This document shows, piece by piece, positions 6,829 to 15,908 of a DNA stretch of 22,392 nucleotides (positions within the stretch are counted from its first letter, which is position 1; each line of letters begins with the position of its first letter). The notes beneath the pieces were generated by a model. The model was given only the letters and a program-made list of their open reading frames with translations. It had not been told where the DNA came from and ran no database searches. The position numbers and the translations under genes are program-made. Source of the DNA: an uncultured Ruminococcus sp. (GTDB lineage Bacteria > Bacillota > Clostridia > Oscillospirales > Ruminococcaceae); assembly GCA_900553675.1 (NCBI GenBank), contig USEH01000011.1, forward strand, positions 1-22,392. Direction: 5' to 3'.

Positions 6829-7923
6829 TTATACGTTAAAGCGGAACAGAACAACGTCTCCATCCTGCATTACATATTCCTTGCCCTCGGAGCGGATCAG
6901 TCCCTTTTCGCGGGCGGCTGTCATGGTTCCGCATGCTTCAAGATCTGTAAACGCAATGACCTCGGCACGGATAAAGCCGCGTTCAAAGTCGGTGTGAATC
7001 TTTCCTGCCGCCTGAGGTGCTTTAGTGCCCTTTTTTATTGTCCACGCCCTGCACTCATCCTTTCCTGCGGTTAAGAAAGAGATAAGTCCGAGAAGAGAAT
7101 ATCCCTCTTTTATAACCCTTGCAAGACCGGATACCTCCAGCCCAATATCTGCCAAGAAGAGCTGCTTATCCTCGTCGTCCATATCCGAAAGCTCAGCTTC
7201 TATCTGCGCGCATATGGGCAGCACTGCCGAGCCTTCCTCCTCTGCGATTTTCACAACCGACTGATAGTGCTTGTTGGTGTCGAGATTGTTTCTAAAATCA
7301 TCGTCCGAGAGATTTGCAGCATATATAACCGGCTTTTGGGAAAGAAGCGGGGTGGATTTAATCATCTCGCGCTCTTCGTCAGTGAACTGATAGCTTCTTG
7401 CGGGCTTACCGTCGGAGAGATGGTCAATCAGCGCCTGAGTCATGTCTATATCTGCCTGATATTTCTTATCGCCCTTAAGCATCTTCTTAGCCTTATCCAA
7501 ACGGCGCTCCAAAACCTCAAGATCGGCGAAAATAAGCTCTAAATCTATTGTTTCAATATCGCGCGCAGGGTCAACCGAGCCTTCAACGTGAATAATATCG
7601 TCCGACTCAAAGCACCTTACAACGTGAATGATAGCGTCGCATTCGCGAATGTTCGCCAAAAATTTGTTTCCCAGACCTTCTCCTTTAGAGGCTCCCTTTA
7701 CAAGTCCCGCAATATCCACAAACTCCAAGGTTGCCGGAGTGAATTTCTGCGGCTGATACATCTTTGCAAGCTTTTCAAGCCTTTCATCCGGAACAGAAAC
7801 AACGCCGACATTTGGCTCTATAGTGCAAAACGGATAGTTTGCCGATTCCGCTCCAGCGTTTGTCAACGCATTGAAAAGAGTACTTTTTCCTACATTTGGA
7901 AGTCCTACCATGCCTAACTTCAT
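6829..7923 (-). CDS. ychF: Ribosome-binding ATPase YchF (OLA1 family)
   Basis: A 364-residue Obg-like P-loop NTPase, the usual length for YchF. Visible motifs are the Walker [10 protein letters not shown] (7-15), the G3 stretch DIAGLVKGA (75-83) with a hydrophobic residue where classical GTPases have catalytic Gln, AANLSDDD at the G4 position, a helical hairpin in the middle, and a C-terminal TGS domain (from about 278: [25 protein letters not shown]...). The family prefers ATP, binds ribosomes and is linked to stress and translation quality control. The ATG start is preceded by a modest AAAGG/GGATG site. A weak promoter-like TTGATA/TATAAA pair with a short 15-nt spacer lies at 7948-7974. The gene may also be read from the trpS promoter. 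Confidence 0.97.
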   Translation of the reverse strand: MKLGMVGLPNVGKSTLFNALTNAGAESANYPFCTIEPNVGVVSVPDERLEKLAKMYQPQKFTPATLEFVDIAGLVKGASKGEGLGNKFLANIRECDAIIHVVRCFESDDIIHVEGSVDPARDIETIDLELIFADLEVLERRLDKAKKMLKGDKKYQADIDMTQALIDHLSDGKPARSYQFTDEEREMIKSTPLLSQKPVIYAANLSDDDFRNNLDTNKHYQSVVKIAEEEGSAVLPICAQIEAELSDMDDEDKQLFLADIGLEVSGLARVIKEGYSLLGLISFLTAGKDECRAWTIKKGTKAPQAAGKIHTDFERGFIRAEVIAFTDLEACGTMTAAREKGLIRSEGKEYVMQDGDVVLFRFNV

Positions 7924-7970
7924 TATACATCCATGCCTTTCGTATGATTTATACTATGTTTATAAAAGTA

Positions 7971-8126
7971 TCAATATCCGCCGACAATAAGGCGGTAAAT
8001 AACGTAAACCCAGCTCATCAGACCGTGAATAAGCGCCCACAGTATTGAATGGTTTACGCTGAAGGATATTATCATTGCAAGGCAGGAACCCATTCCCGCC
8101 GCTGCCGCTGTTGAGCCTTTGTTCAT
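7971..8126 (-). CDS. Small membrane protein, 51 residues, function unknown
   Basis: The reading frame begins MNKGSTAAAAGMGSCLAMII and continues through FSVNHSILWALIHGLMSWVYVIYRLIVGGY to a TGA at 7971. It has two short hydrophobic segments (about 11-22 and 27-48) separated by SVNHS, so one or two membrane passes are likely. The start is well supported: AAGGAG lies 6 nt before the ATG and overlaps the trpS TAA, giving a gap of 11 nt. The IxWAxIHGxxxWxYVIYxxI pattern is like very short conserved membrane proteins I remember from many bacteria, but I cannot name a family with certainty. It is probably co-transcribed with trpS. Confidence 0.72.
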   Translation of the reverse strand: MNKGSTAAAAGMGSCLAMIISFSVNHSILWALIHGLMSWVYVIYRLIVGGY

Positions 8127-8137
8127 GCAAATTCTCC

Positions 8138-9148
8138 TTATCTGTAATCAACAAATCCAACCTTGCGGTATACCTTTGTTACTATCTTGTTGGTTATCCT
8201 GAACGCACGCTGAGCGCCTGCGGTGTAACATTCCTTAAGGTAAGCCTTATCCCCCATCAGTCTTGCAAACTCGGTTCTAACCGGCTCAAGATGATCAGCA
8301 ACAGCCTCGCCCACGGCAAGTTTGAAATCGCCATAGCCCTTGCCGGCAAATTCGGACTCGATTTCCGAAGTTGTCTTTCCTGTTACGCAGGAATAGATGG
8401 TTATAAGGTTGTTTATGCCGTCCTTGCCCTCGGCGTATCTGATTTCGGTATCGCTGTCGGTGACTGCGCGCTTGAATTTGCGGATGATGGTATCCTTATC
8501 GTCAAGAATAAATATGGTTGCGTTGGCGTTTTCGTCAGACTTTGACATCTTCTTTGTCGGTTCCTGAAGGCTCTTTACGCTTGCTCCGACGTTGGGGATG
8601 TACGGCTCGGGAACAACAAAGGTATCACCAAAGCGCTGATTGAATCTTACTGCTATATTTCTTGCAAGCTCCAAATGCTGCTTCTGGTCGGCGCCAATTG
8701 GAACAAGATCTGCATTATATGTCAGTATATCCGCCGCCATCAGAACAGGATATGTGAAAAGACCGGCGTTTACGTCATCAGGGTGCTTTTTGGATTTATC
8801 CTTGAACTGGGTCATCCTTGAAAGCTCGCCGAACTGAGTGGAGCAGGCTAAAATCCAGTTGAGCTGAGCGTGGCTTGGATTGTGGCTCTGAATAAAGGCG
8901 ATAGACTTAACAGGGTCGATTCCGCAGGCAAGCAGCAAAGCATACGATTCAAGCGTCTGTTGGCGGAACTTGACCGGATCGCGCTTAACTGTCAGCGCGT
9001 GCATATCAACTATGGAATAAATGCAGTCGTACTCATCCTGCAAGGGACCCCAGTTTCTGATTGCTCCTATATAGTTTCCAAGGGTGAAGACCCCGGTAGG
9101 TTGGATTCCCGAAAAGATAATTTTCTTCTTTTCAACATTCTCCGGCAT
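8138..9148 (-). CDS. trpS: Tryptophanyl-tRNA synthetase (TrpRS)
   Basis: A 336-residue class I aminoacyl-tRNA synthetase, normal for bacterial TrpRS, which charges tRNA-Trp with tryptophan in the cytoplasm. The HIGH-type signature appears as PTGVFTLGNYIGA (17-29) and KMSKS at 200-204. MAADIL (137-142) includes Asp140, which corresponds to the tryptophan-recognition aspartate. The start was set at the ATG at 9148, with GGAG (9158-9161) 9 nt upstream; a TTG at 9163 would precede the ribosome binding site. The promoter is at 9232-9260. The leader is only about 65-75 nt, too short for a T-box, although many clostridial trpS genes have one. Confidence 0.97.
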   Translation of the reverse strand: MPENVEKKKIIFSGIQPTGVFTLGNYIGAIRNWGPLQDEYDCIYSIVDMHALTVKRDPVKFRQQTLESYALLLACGIDPVKSIAFIQSHNPSHAQLNWILACSTQFGELSRMTQFKDKSKKHPDDVNAGLFTYPVLMAADILTYNADLVPIGADQKQHLELARNIAVRFNQRFGDTFVVPEPYIPNVGASVKSLQEPTKKMSKSDENANATIFILDDKDTIIRKFKRAVTDSDTEIRYAEGKDGINNLITIYSCVTGKTTSEIESEFAGKGYGDFKLAVGEAVADHLEPVRTEFARLMGDKAYLKECYTAGAQRAFRITNKIVTKVYRKVGFVDYR

Positions 9149-9231
9149 AAAAAACAACTCCAATCTTAATATTTCTTCCGTGCAAAATGCAGGATGAGGT
9201 TAATACGCTTAATTGAAAAGCTTATCAGTTG

Positions 9232-9260
9232 ATTATAGCACAAATGCATTACATTGTCAA
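9232..9260 (-). promoter_or_regulatory. Perfect consensus promoter of trpS
   Basis: On the minus strand TTGACA (9255-9260), a 17-nt spacer and TATAAT (9232-9237) match the sigma-A consensus at all 12 hexamer positions. It drives trpS, the small membrane-protein gene and perhaps ychF. No promoter for the divergent gene at 9389 could be fixed in the remaining 9261-9388 stretch. Confidence 0.88.
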
Positions 9261-9388
9261 ATTGTATCGGCATTTTTTTACTCGGACTGATAAATCCCAA
9301 AAAATAAAGTATCTGTAACTAAATCAAATACATCTGAATAATATGTATAGAAGTTTAACAACTTTAATACTTATTTAGGAGGATCAAT

Positions 9389-10153
9389 ATGGCTGGTTTC
9401 GGAACAAATCCATGCGGCTTCAAGGAAGCTGTGACCATAGAAGCACAGCGAATTTTTGACAGCTGTTCAGACAGAGACTGTCTAGAGGATCTTGAAGTAA
9501 CCTTCCCAGACTATGAGTCAAACCGTCTTGTGAACGAAGCAACCTATGCAAAAGCAAAATGCGCAGAGGTAACCAGCGTGTTCTTCTCGACAGAGCCGAT
9601 ACCCTTCAACAAGGGCTTCTATTCGGTAGACATTACTTACACCTTCGATGTTGAAATCGAACTTGCCGCTTCAAACACATCTCCGACAAACACCGTACAC
9701 GGAACGGCGACATTCACAAAGAAGGTCATTCTTTACGGCTCGGACGGCGGAACAAAGTACTTCACCTCAAACGAAAACGGCGCAGTATCGCAAAACGGCT
9801 GCTCCTACCAGAATCCGCCCAAGGCTACCCTTGCCGTTGCCGACCCGATAGTTTTAAACATCCGCTTGGTTAGCATACCTGCAATGAACTGCTGTGTAGA
9901 CCCCAACAGTGCTGAAACAGTGGTATCGCCCGCAAGAAAGATGATTTACATTACCTTGGGTGTGTTCTCTATCGTATCTCTGGCAAGAACGGTTCCGGTT
10001 ATGGTTCCCGCATACGACTATGCAGTGCCGAACAAGGAGTGCGTTTCCAGCACCGAAAGCCCCTGCGAGCTGTTTGAGAAGATCAACTTCCCGTCCAGCG
10101 AGTTCTTCCCCAAGAGCCTCGAAGACATATCGTCGAACTGCTCACAGAGCTAA
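9389..10153 (+). CDS. Cysteine-rich protein of a clostridial family, function unknown
   Basis: A 254-residue soluble-looking protein without a signal peptide or membrane helix. It has ten cysteines (9, 26, 31, 58, 138, 168, 169, 218, 226, 251). The N-terminal block NPCGFKEAVTIEAQRIFDSCSDRDCLEDLEV resembles a family I recall as widespread hypothetical proteins in Clostridia. The middle is beta-rich (GFYSVDITYTFDVEIELA, FTKKVILYGSDGG), and the end ELFEKINFPSSEFFP is also typical of that group. No enzymatic motif is visible. The ribosome binding site is a strong TTTAGGAGG 6 nt before the ATG. It is transcribed divergently from trpS, with ylmC following on the same strand. Cysteine richness could mean metal binding or disulfide cross-linking, but that is speculation. 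Confidence 0.78.
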   Translation: MAGFGTNPCGFKEAVTIEAQRIFDSCSDRDCLEDLEVTFPDYESNRLVNEATYAKAKCAEVTSVFFSTEPIPFNKGFYSVDITYTFDVEIELAASNTSPTNTVHGTATFTKKVILYGSDGGTKYFTSNENGAVSQNGCSYQNPPKATLAVADPIVLNIRLVSIPAMNCCVDPNSAETVVSPARKMIYITLGVFSIVSLARTVPVMVPAYDYAVPNKECVSSTESPCELFEKINFPSSEFFPKSLEDISSNCSQS

Positions 10154-10193
10154 TCTTATACTTTTTGCCGCTTAACAAACGGTGAATAGTATT

Positions 10194-10231
10194 ATCACCT
10201 CAGTCATAAAAATGATTGAGGTGATTTTTTT
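10194..10231 (+). terminator. Strong terminator-like hairpin that overlaps the ylmC ribosome binding site
   Basis: ATCACCTCAGTCAT (10194-10207) pairs with ATGATTGAGGTGAT (10212-10225) in a 14-bp stem with one G.T pair and an AAAA tetraloop, followed by six T residues. As a terminator it would end the transcript of the gene at 9389. Its 3' arm contains GAGGTGAT, the ribosome binding site of the next gene, and its T-tract runs into that gene's TTG start codon. Confidence 0.85.
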
Positions 10232-10511
10232 GAAATACACATTATCAGAGCTAAGAAACAAGGAAGTTGTTGAAACCAAAACCGGAATCATGCTTGGCAG
10301 GATAGACGACATTGAAATAAACGCCGACGATTCCTCGATAGATTCGGTAATAGTATACGGTCGTCCAAAGCTTTTCGGCTTAATGGGCAGAGACAGCGAC
10401 ATCGTTATAAAATACAGCGACATTGACCTTATCGGCAAGGACGCCATACTTGTAACATCCGATGTGAGCTATGCGCGAAGAGAAGAGGAAAGCAAGCTAA
10501 TCGGAGGATGA
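10230..10511 (+). CDS. ylmC: YlmC/YmxH-family PRC-barrel protein
   Basis: A 93-residue protein with the PRC-barrel pattern of the YlmC/YmxH family: LSELRNKEVVETKTGIMLGRIDDIEI, then VYGRPKLFGLMGRDSDIVIKYSDIDLIGKDAILV. Family members occur in spore-forming Firmicutes and are often annotated as sporulation proteins, but their biochemical role is unknown. The start was placed at a TTG (10230) because GAGGTG lies 6 nt upstream. An ATG at 10182 would add 16 residues unlike the family and lacks a good ribosome binding site. The ribosome binding site is inside the preceding hairpin. The stop lies only 8 bp from the convergent polC stop. Confidence 0.85.
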   Translation: MKYTLSELRNKEVVETKTGIMLGRIDDIEINADDSSIDSVIVYGRPKLFGLMGRDSDIVIKYSDIDLIGKDAILVTSDVSYARREEESKLIGG

Positions 10512-10519
10512 AAGCGGCA

Positions 10520-13500
10520 TCAGAACAAGGTCATCTGAGATGTAAGCGGCATATCTCCGAAAGCGCCCATGCTTACAAGCGCGTCGATAACCGACTTTGA
10601 AACGCCCGCCTGCATCTGAAATTCCTCGACCGAGATAAAGTCGCCCGACTGCGCGCAGGAGTAGATTGCTTTTGCGGCGTTCTCTCCTACTCCGTTCATG
10701 GAAACAAAGGGCAGGCGGATTTTGCCGTCCTCAATTTGATATATAGTCGCGTGGGACTTATGTATATCGATCGGCAGGAACTCATAGCCGCGGCAAAGCA
10801 TTTCGTTGATGATAAGAAGCGTATCTAAAACGCCGTCTTCCTTGTCGGAGCGGTCGTTGCCCTTTTGCTTGTATTCGTCAATTTTATATCTCGCCGCAAG
10901 TTTTCCCCTGACGGCTGTTTCGGCGTCGAAATCCTCGCCACGAACTGTGAACAGCGAAGCGTAGAACGCCAGCGGCTTATGCACCTTATACCAAGCAAGC
11001 CTTATAGCGGCGGTTACATATGCCGCCGCATGAGCCTTCGGGAACATGTATTTTATCTTCATGCAGCTGTCGATATACCATTCCGGAACGTCATGCTCGC
11101 GCATGGTCTGCTTCATTTCGTCTGTTAAAAGCTTGGGGGCGTTGCCCTTACGGACAATTTCCATTATTTTAAACGAAAGACTTGGATCTACACCGTGATA
11201 AATCAGGTAGGTCATAATAGAGTCTCTCGTTCCGATAACCTGATCGATGGTACAGGTGCCGTTTTTGATAAGTTCTGAGGCGTTGCCCAGCCAAACGTCG
11301 GTACCGTGCGAAAGTCCCGAAATCTGCAAAAGATCAGAAAACTTGGTGGGCTTACATTCAAGAAGCATTCCGCGGACAAACGGCGTTCCCATTTCGGGGA
11401 TACCCAGCGTTCCGGTCTGGCTGTCTATTTCCTCAGCAGTCACTCCCAAGGCTTCGGGAGATGTAAACAGCGAATATACAGCAGGGTCGCTCATGGGCGT
11501 TTCGGTTATAACCGTTCCGGTCATGTCTTCGAGATATTTATACAGAGTGGGCACATCATGACCCAGTTCGTCGAGCTTAAGAATTGTATCATGCAGCGAG
11601 TTGAAGTCGAAGTGGGTGGTGACTATATCAGAATCGGTCTTTTCGGCGGGGTGCTGAACCGGAGTGAAATCGTAAACCTCGTAATCGCTGGGGATAACTA
11701 CCATTCCACCGGGGTGCTGACCGGTGGTTCTTTTTATACCGGTACAACCCTTTGTCAGACGTGCAACCTCCGCCGAGTGAACCTTTCTTCCACGCTCTTC
11801 GAGATATTTCATAACATAGCCGTATGCAGTCTTATCGGCAACGGTGGAGATTGTTCCCGCCTTGAAAACGTTGTCCGAGCCGAACAGCTCTTCGGTGTAC
11901 TTATGCGCCCTCGACTGATAGTCGCCCGAAAAGTTAAGGTCGATATCAGGCGACTTATCGCCGTTGAAGCCAAGGAATGTTTCAAACGGGATATCATGAC
12001 CGTCGCGGTGCAGGTCTTCGCCGCAGTTTGGACATTTTTTAGGTGGAAGGTCGAAGCCGGAACCCACCTCACCCTTTGTGAAGAACTCCGAATACTTGCA
12101 CTTTTTGCAGACATAGTGCGGCACAAGCGGGTTAACCTCGGATATTCCCGACATTGAAGCTACGAACGATGAACCAACCGAACCACGCGAGCCGACCTGA
12201 TAGCCATGCTCAACCGAGTTTGCAACAAGTCTTTTTGCAATGACGTACAAAACCGCAAATCCGTGCTTGATAATTGATGTAAGCTCCTTGTCGAGACGCT
12301 GAGATACTATATCCGGTATCGGGTCGCCGTAGATTTCCTTTGCCCTTCTCCAGCATATTTCAGTAAGCTCTTCGTCTGCACCATCGATATGCGGGGTGAA
12401 GGTGCCCTTGGGGAAGGCGCGCAGCTCAGGATCTGTCATATCGGCAATCAGGTTTGAGTTGGTTACAACAACCTCATAAGCCTTTTCTTCGCCGAGGTAT
12501 GCAAACTCCTCAAGCATTTCATTGGTGGTTTTAAGGTAAAGCGGAGCCTGAACGTCAGAATCCTCGTACATAACAGAGGTAAGAATACTGCGGAAAATAC
12601 CGTCGCTCTTGTTTAAGAAGTGAACGTCTCCGGTGGCGACTACAGGTATTCCAAGCTCTTCGCCGAGCTTGACAATGGTGCGGTTGAAGTTCTGAAGCTC
12701 CTCCACCGAAGAAACGCTTCCGTCACGCAGCATAAACATATTATTGCCCAGCGGCTGAATTTCGAGGTAGTCGTAGAATCTGGCTATTTCGCAAAGCTCG
12801 TCCCACGGCTTGCCCTGGAATATTGCTCTGAAAAGCTCTCCGGCTTCGCACGCCGAGCCGACTATAAGTCCCTCTCTGTGCTTGATAAGCTCGGATTTTG
12901 GGATTCGCGGGTTTTTATGATAATACTTCAGATTTGAATAGGAAACAAGCTTATAAAGGTTTTTAAGTCCTGTCTTGTTCTTGGCAATGATTATCTGGTG
13001 GAAGGAGGGCAGCTTGGAAATATCCGTCTTAGGGAGAGACGAATTGATTTTATCCACCGTCAGCTTTTCGTCGTTCTCCAGAAGCCTTCTTGCAAGCTTT
13101 ATAAATATTCCGGCGTTGATATTAGCGTCGTCGCAGGCTCGGTGATGGTTAAAATCTCCCAAGCCCAGATGCTTTGCAACGTTGTCAAGAGTAAACTTAC
13201 CCAAAGCGGGAAGCATGTTTCTCGACATTGCAACGGTATCTATATAAGCAAAATCAAAATCTATGCCCAGTCTTTTTACAGCCGCGCGGATAAACGATGT
13301 ATCAAAGCCCGCATTATGAGCGACAAGCACCGGCTTATCGCTGCCGCAGAAGGAAATAAACTTTTCGATAGCTTCCTTCTCCAAGCAGGCTCCCTTAACC
13401 ATAGCGTCGGTAATGCCGGTAAGCTCTATAATCCGCGCAGGAATCGGCTTTTCGGGGTCTACGAATATATCCATCTTGTCAACAACATCTAGTCCCCTGA

Positions 13501-14842
13501 CCTTTACCGCGCCTATTTCTATAATGCGCTCGTTTGCAGCAGAAAGACCTGTTGTTTCAAGGTCGAATACGATAAACTCATCTTCAAGGCTTCGCTCGTC
13601 CGAACCGAAAACAATGCTGGTTTCGTCGTTGACCTGATAAGCTTCAACGCCGTAGATGACCTTAAATTCACCGCCGCCCTTGCGTATCTTATCAACCTCA
13701 TACATAGCGTCTGGAAAGCCTTGACATACGCCGTGATCGGTTATTGCAAGTGCGCTCATGCCCCAGTCGAACGCCTGACGGACTATCAGGTTTGAAGGCG
13801 TAATACCGTCCATAGTGGACATATTTGAGTGGCAGTGAAGCTCAACACGCTTTACAGGTGCTTCGTCAACTTTCTTTTTGCGCTTTACAAGGCTTATATC
13901 CTTGGGCTTGATGTTAATCTCATTATCGTATGTATCGAACACGACATCGCCGCTTACAGCAACCGTCTTTCCGGGCTTAACGGCTTCAAGGATGGCTTCA
14001 GCCTTTGCAACAAGCTCTATTATCTTAACAGACATCGAGCTTGAATAGTCGGTGATTATGACGGTTAAAATCATCCTCTTGCCATCCTTGGTTGTCCTCG
14101 AATCAACGCTTACTATATCGCCGACAACTGTCACCCTTCCAGACTGGTCGTTGAGGTCAACAAGGTTTGTTATCTCGGAAACGCCGGTTATTGCCCTTCC
14201 CATGATAATTGTAGCGTCGGGCAGGATATCGTCAGACGGAAGCTGGATATTATATCCTCCCAAATCAGCGGGAGCGGGTTTAGCTCCCCCTGCCGAAGAT
14301 GACGGCGGCGGGGGCGGAGGAGTCATTTTGCACAGAGTCTCAACCCGTTCGTTTTCAAGAAATTCGCGGTCAACGCTCAGATTGCCCGAAAACTCCACCA
14401 TTTTATTTAAACCAAACCATTTCGATATGATGCGAGGTATAGCCTCCTCCGCGCCTGAACGTTTAAGGATGGATTCTCCACCGTTTTTAAGAATTATACG
14501 GACAACCTCGCCATCGATTATATATTCAGCGTTTTCAAAGAATCCGTTTACAGGACAGCGGCGCTTTAATTCCTCTATTACCGCCAGCATAGCGTTTGCG
14601 TTGAACAGCTCCGGCGCATATTTCGGACCTATGTAAACCTCGCTGATTCCAAGCGCGGATTTCAGTCCCACGGCAAAACGCTTTAAATCCTCCAGTGATA
14701 TGACCCTTGAAAACTTTATTTCAATTGCCATGGAGGTGTTATCCTTTGAAAAACCAAAGCGCAGAATTTCGCCGTCTGCGCAGGTTTCGGGGATTATATT
14801 CAGATACGCGCTGAAAAATTCAGCAACCGTTTTAATAGCCAT
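10520..14842 (-). CDS. polC: DNA polymerase III alpha subunit, Gram-positive PolC type
   Basis: A 1440-residue replicative polymerase with built-in proofreading, full length for PolC. Domains in order: N-terminal domain (1-170), proline-rich linker (175-180), OB fold (about 220-320), PHP domain starting [10 protein letters not shown] (333-342), and an inserted DEDDh exonuclease at about 422-590 (Asp427, Glu429, HNAGFD 509-514, HHRACDD 566-572). Next come the PHP remainder, a zinc-binding CxxC...CxxC pair (912/915, 937/940), and palm residues DID (966-968) in [14 protein letters not shown]. The fingers region and C-terminus follow, ending QMTLF, a likely sliding-clamp binding motif. The ATG follows AAGGAG by 7 nt. 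It is the last gene of the pyrH operon, with the ispG stop 19 nt upstream. Confidence 0.98.
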   Translation of the reverse strand: MAIKTVAEFFSAYLNIIPETCADGEILRFGFSKDNTSMAIEIKFSRVISLEDLKRFAVGLKSALGISEVYIGPKYAPELFNANAMLAVIEELKRRCPVNGFFENAEYIIDGEVVRIILKNGGESILKRSGAEEAIPRIISKWFGLNKMVEFSGNLSVDREFLENERVETLCKMTPPPPPPSSSAGGAKPAPADLGGYNIQLPSDDILPDATIIMGRAITGVSEITNLVDLNDQSGRVTVVGDIVSVDSRTTKDGKRMILTVIITDYSSSMSVKIIELVAKAEAILEAVKPGKTVAVSGDVVFDTYDNEINIKPKDISLVKRKKKVDEAPVKRVELHCHSNMSTMDGITPSNLIVRQAFDWGMSALAITDHGVCQGFPDAMYEVDKIRKGGGEFKVIYGVEAYQVNDETSIVFGSDERSLEDEFIVFDLETTGLSAANERIIEIGAVKVRGLDVVDKMDIFVDPEKPIPARIIELTGITDAMVKGACLEKEAIEKFISFCGSDKPVLVAHNAGFDTSFIRAAVKRLGIDFDFAYIDTVAMSRNMLPALGKFTLDNVAKHLGLGDFNHHRACDDANINAGIFIKLARRLLENDEKLTVDKINSSLPKTDISKLPSFHQIIIAKNKTGLKNLYKLVSYSNLKYYHKNPRIPKSELIKHREGLIVGSACEAGELFRAIFQGKPWDELCEIARFYDYLEIQPLGNNMFMLRDGSVSSVEELQNFNRTIVKLGEELGIPVVATGDVHFLNKSDGIFRSILTSVMYEDSDVQAPLYLKTTNEMLEEFAYLGEEKAYEVVVTNSNLIADMTDPELRAFPKGTFTPHIDGADEELTEICWRRAKEIYGDPIPDIVSQRLDKELTSIIKHGFAVLYVIAKRLVANSVEHGYQVGSRGSVGSSFVASMSGISEVNPLVPHYVCKKCKYSEFFTKGEVGSGFDLPPKKCPNCGEDLHRDGHDIPFETFLGFNGDKSPDIDLNFSGDYQSRAHKYTEELFGSDNVFKAGTISTVADKTAYGYVMKYLEERGRKVHSAEVARLTKGCTGIKRTTGQHPGGMVVIPSDYEVYDFTPVQHPAEKTDSDIVTTHFDFNSLHDTILKLDELGHDVPTLYKYLEDMTGTVITETPMSDPAVYSLFTSPEALGVTAEEIDSQTGTLGIPEMGTPFVRGMLLECKPTKFSDLLQISGLSHGTDVWLGNASELIKNGTCTIDQVIGTRDSIMTYLIYHGVDPSLSFKIMEIVRKGNAPKLLTDEMKQTMREHDVPEWYIDSCMKIKYMFPKAHAAAYVTAAIRLAWYKVHKPLAFYASLFTVRGEDFDAETAVRGKLAARYKIDEYKQKGNDRSDKEDGVLDTLLIINEMLCRGYEFLPIDIHKSHATIYQIEDGKIRLPFVSMNGVGENAAKAIYSCAQSGDFISVEEFQMQAGVSKSVIDALVSMGAFGDMPLTSQMTLF

Positions 14843-14861
14843 CCGATTCTCCTTGATGTTA

Positions 14862-15896
14862 TCAAAGCTTTTCTATTTCGGCAAGAAGTGCAGTAAATGC
14901 TTCCTCCTCCGAATACTTTCCTATTATCTTGTCCTTTTTAAAGATGACCGCACAGCCGTCTCCTCCGGCAAGACCGATATCGGCTTCTTTTGCCTCACCC
15001 GGACCGTTTACTATACAACCCATAACCGCGACTGTAATATCCTTGTCAACATCTGCAAGAGCCTCTTCTACCCTCTTTGCAAGTCCGATAAGGTCGATTT
15101 TGGTTCTTCCGCAGGTCGGGCAGGAAACAAGTCTTACTCCCCCGCGCTTGCCTATCGCTTTAAGGATATCTATTCCTGCTTTTACCTCTTTCACAGGGTC
15201 GTCGGTGAGCGATACCCTTATAGTCTCGCCGATACCGTCGCACAAAAGCGAGCCTATTCCTATCGCGGACTTTATAAGTCCCATATTATATGTACCCGCC
15301 TCGGTAACTCCCAAGTGCAAGGGGTAGGGACACATCTCACGCATTAAGCGGTATGCTGCGATATTCCTTTGAACATCCGACGATTTTATAGATACAACGA
15401 TGTCGTCAAAATCAAATCTTTCCAAAAGCTTAATATGCCCCATGGCACTTTCACACAAGGCTTCAGGCGTCGGAGAGCCGTATTTTGCAAGGATATCCTT
15501 TTCCAAGGAACCGGAGTTCACGCCTATCCTTATCGGGATTCCACGTTTTCGGCAGCAGTCTGCAACCGCTTTGACTCTATCGACGGAGCCTATATTTCCG
15601 GGATTTATGCGAATCTTATCGATTCCTCTTTCAGCCGCAGCCAAAGCCAAGCGATAATCAAAATGGATATCTGCCACCAGCGGAACGCTAACACTCGCCT
15701 TTATCGCTTGGATAAGCTCCAATGCGGATTCATTTGGGATAGACGCCCTTATTATCTCGCAGCCCGCCTTTTCAAGAGCTACAGCCTGCGCGACGCTTCC
15801 GGCTATATCGTCGGCGCGGGTGTTTAGCATCGACTGAACATATATATGTCTGCCGTCAAAGGTAAGGTTTTTTAGCTTTACAGGCTTAACTACCAT
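14862..15896 (-). CDS. ispG: 4-hydroxy-3-methylbut-2-enyl diphosphate synthase (IspG/GcpE)
   Basis: A 344-residue iron-sulfur enzyme that converts MEcPP to HMBPP in the methylerythritol phosphate route to isoprenoids. The N-terminal TIM-barrel part shows [15 protein letters not shown] and [10 protein letters not shown]. The C-terminal [4Fe-4S] ligands are Cys259 and Cys262 in SCPTCGRT and Cys294 in [11 protein letters not shown], where Glu301 is the likely fourth ligand. This is the short bacterial form without the inserted middle domain. The start is ATG with AAGGA 8 nt upstream and a 12-nt gap from rseP. Dxr and UppS of the same isoprenoid pathway are encoded in the operon. Confidence 0.97.
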   Translation of the reverse strand: MVVKPVKLKNLTFDGRHIYVQSMLNTRADDIAGSVAQAVALEKAGCEIIRASIPNESALELIQAIKASVSVPLVADIHFDYRLALAAAERGIDKIRINPGNIGSVDRVKAVADCCRKRGIPIRIGVNSGSLEKDILAKYGSPTPEALCESAMGHIKLLERFDFDDIVVSIKSSDVQRNIAAYRLMREMCPYPLHLGVTEAGTYNMGLIKSAIGIGSLLCDGIGETIRVSLTDDPVKEVKAGIDILKAIGKRGGVRLVSCPTCGRTKIDLIGLAKRVEEALADVDKDITVAVMGCIVNGPGEAKEADIGLAGGDGCAVIFKKDKIIGKYSEEEAFTALLAEIEKL

Positions 15897-15908
15897 AGTA
15901 TCATTCCT

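Noticed and set aside
7948..7974. Promoter for ychF (TTGATA/TATAAA)
   Set aside because: The spacer is only 15 nt and the region is generally AT-rich. It is noted in the ychF entry but not strong enough to list separately.
8075..8545. 156-residue plus-strand ORF opposite trpS
   Set aside because: It overlaps the well-supported trpS C-terminus and the small membrane-protein gene in antisense, without start signals.
9149..9260. T-box riboswitch upstream of trpS
   Set aside because: The promoter lies only about 75 nt from the ribosome site, leaving no room for the specifier stem, T-box bulge and antiterminator. No T-box core sequence or terminator was seen.
11306..12157. 283-residue plus-strand ORF inside polC
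   Set aside because: It lies wholly antisense to conserved polC sequence including the zinc-binding region, and is an open-frame shadow of polC codon use without a ribosome site.
14052..14636. 194-residue plus-strand ORF opposite the polC N-terminus
   Set aside because: Its glycine run is simply the complement of the PolC poly-proline linker. There is no ribosome site or recognisable motif.
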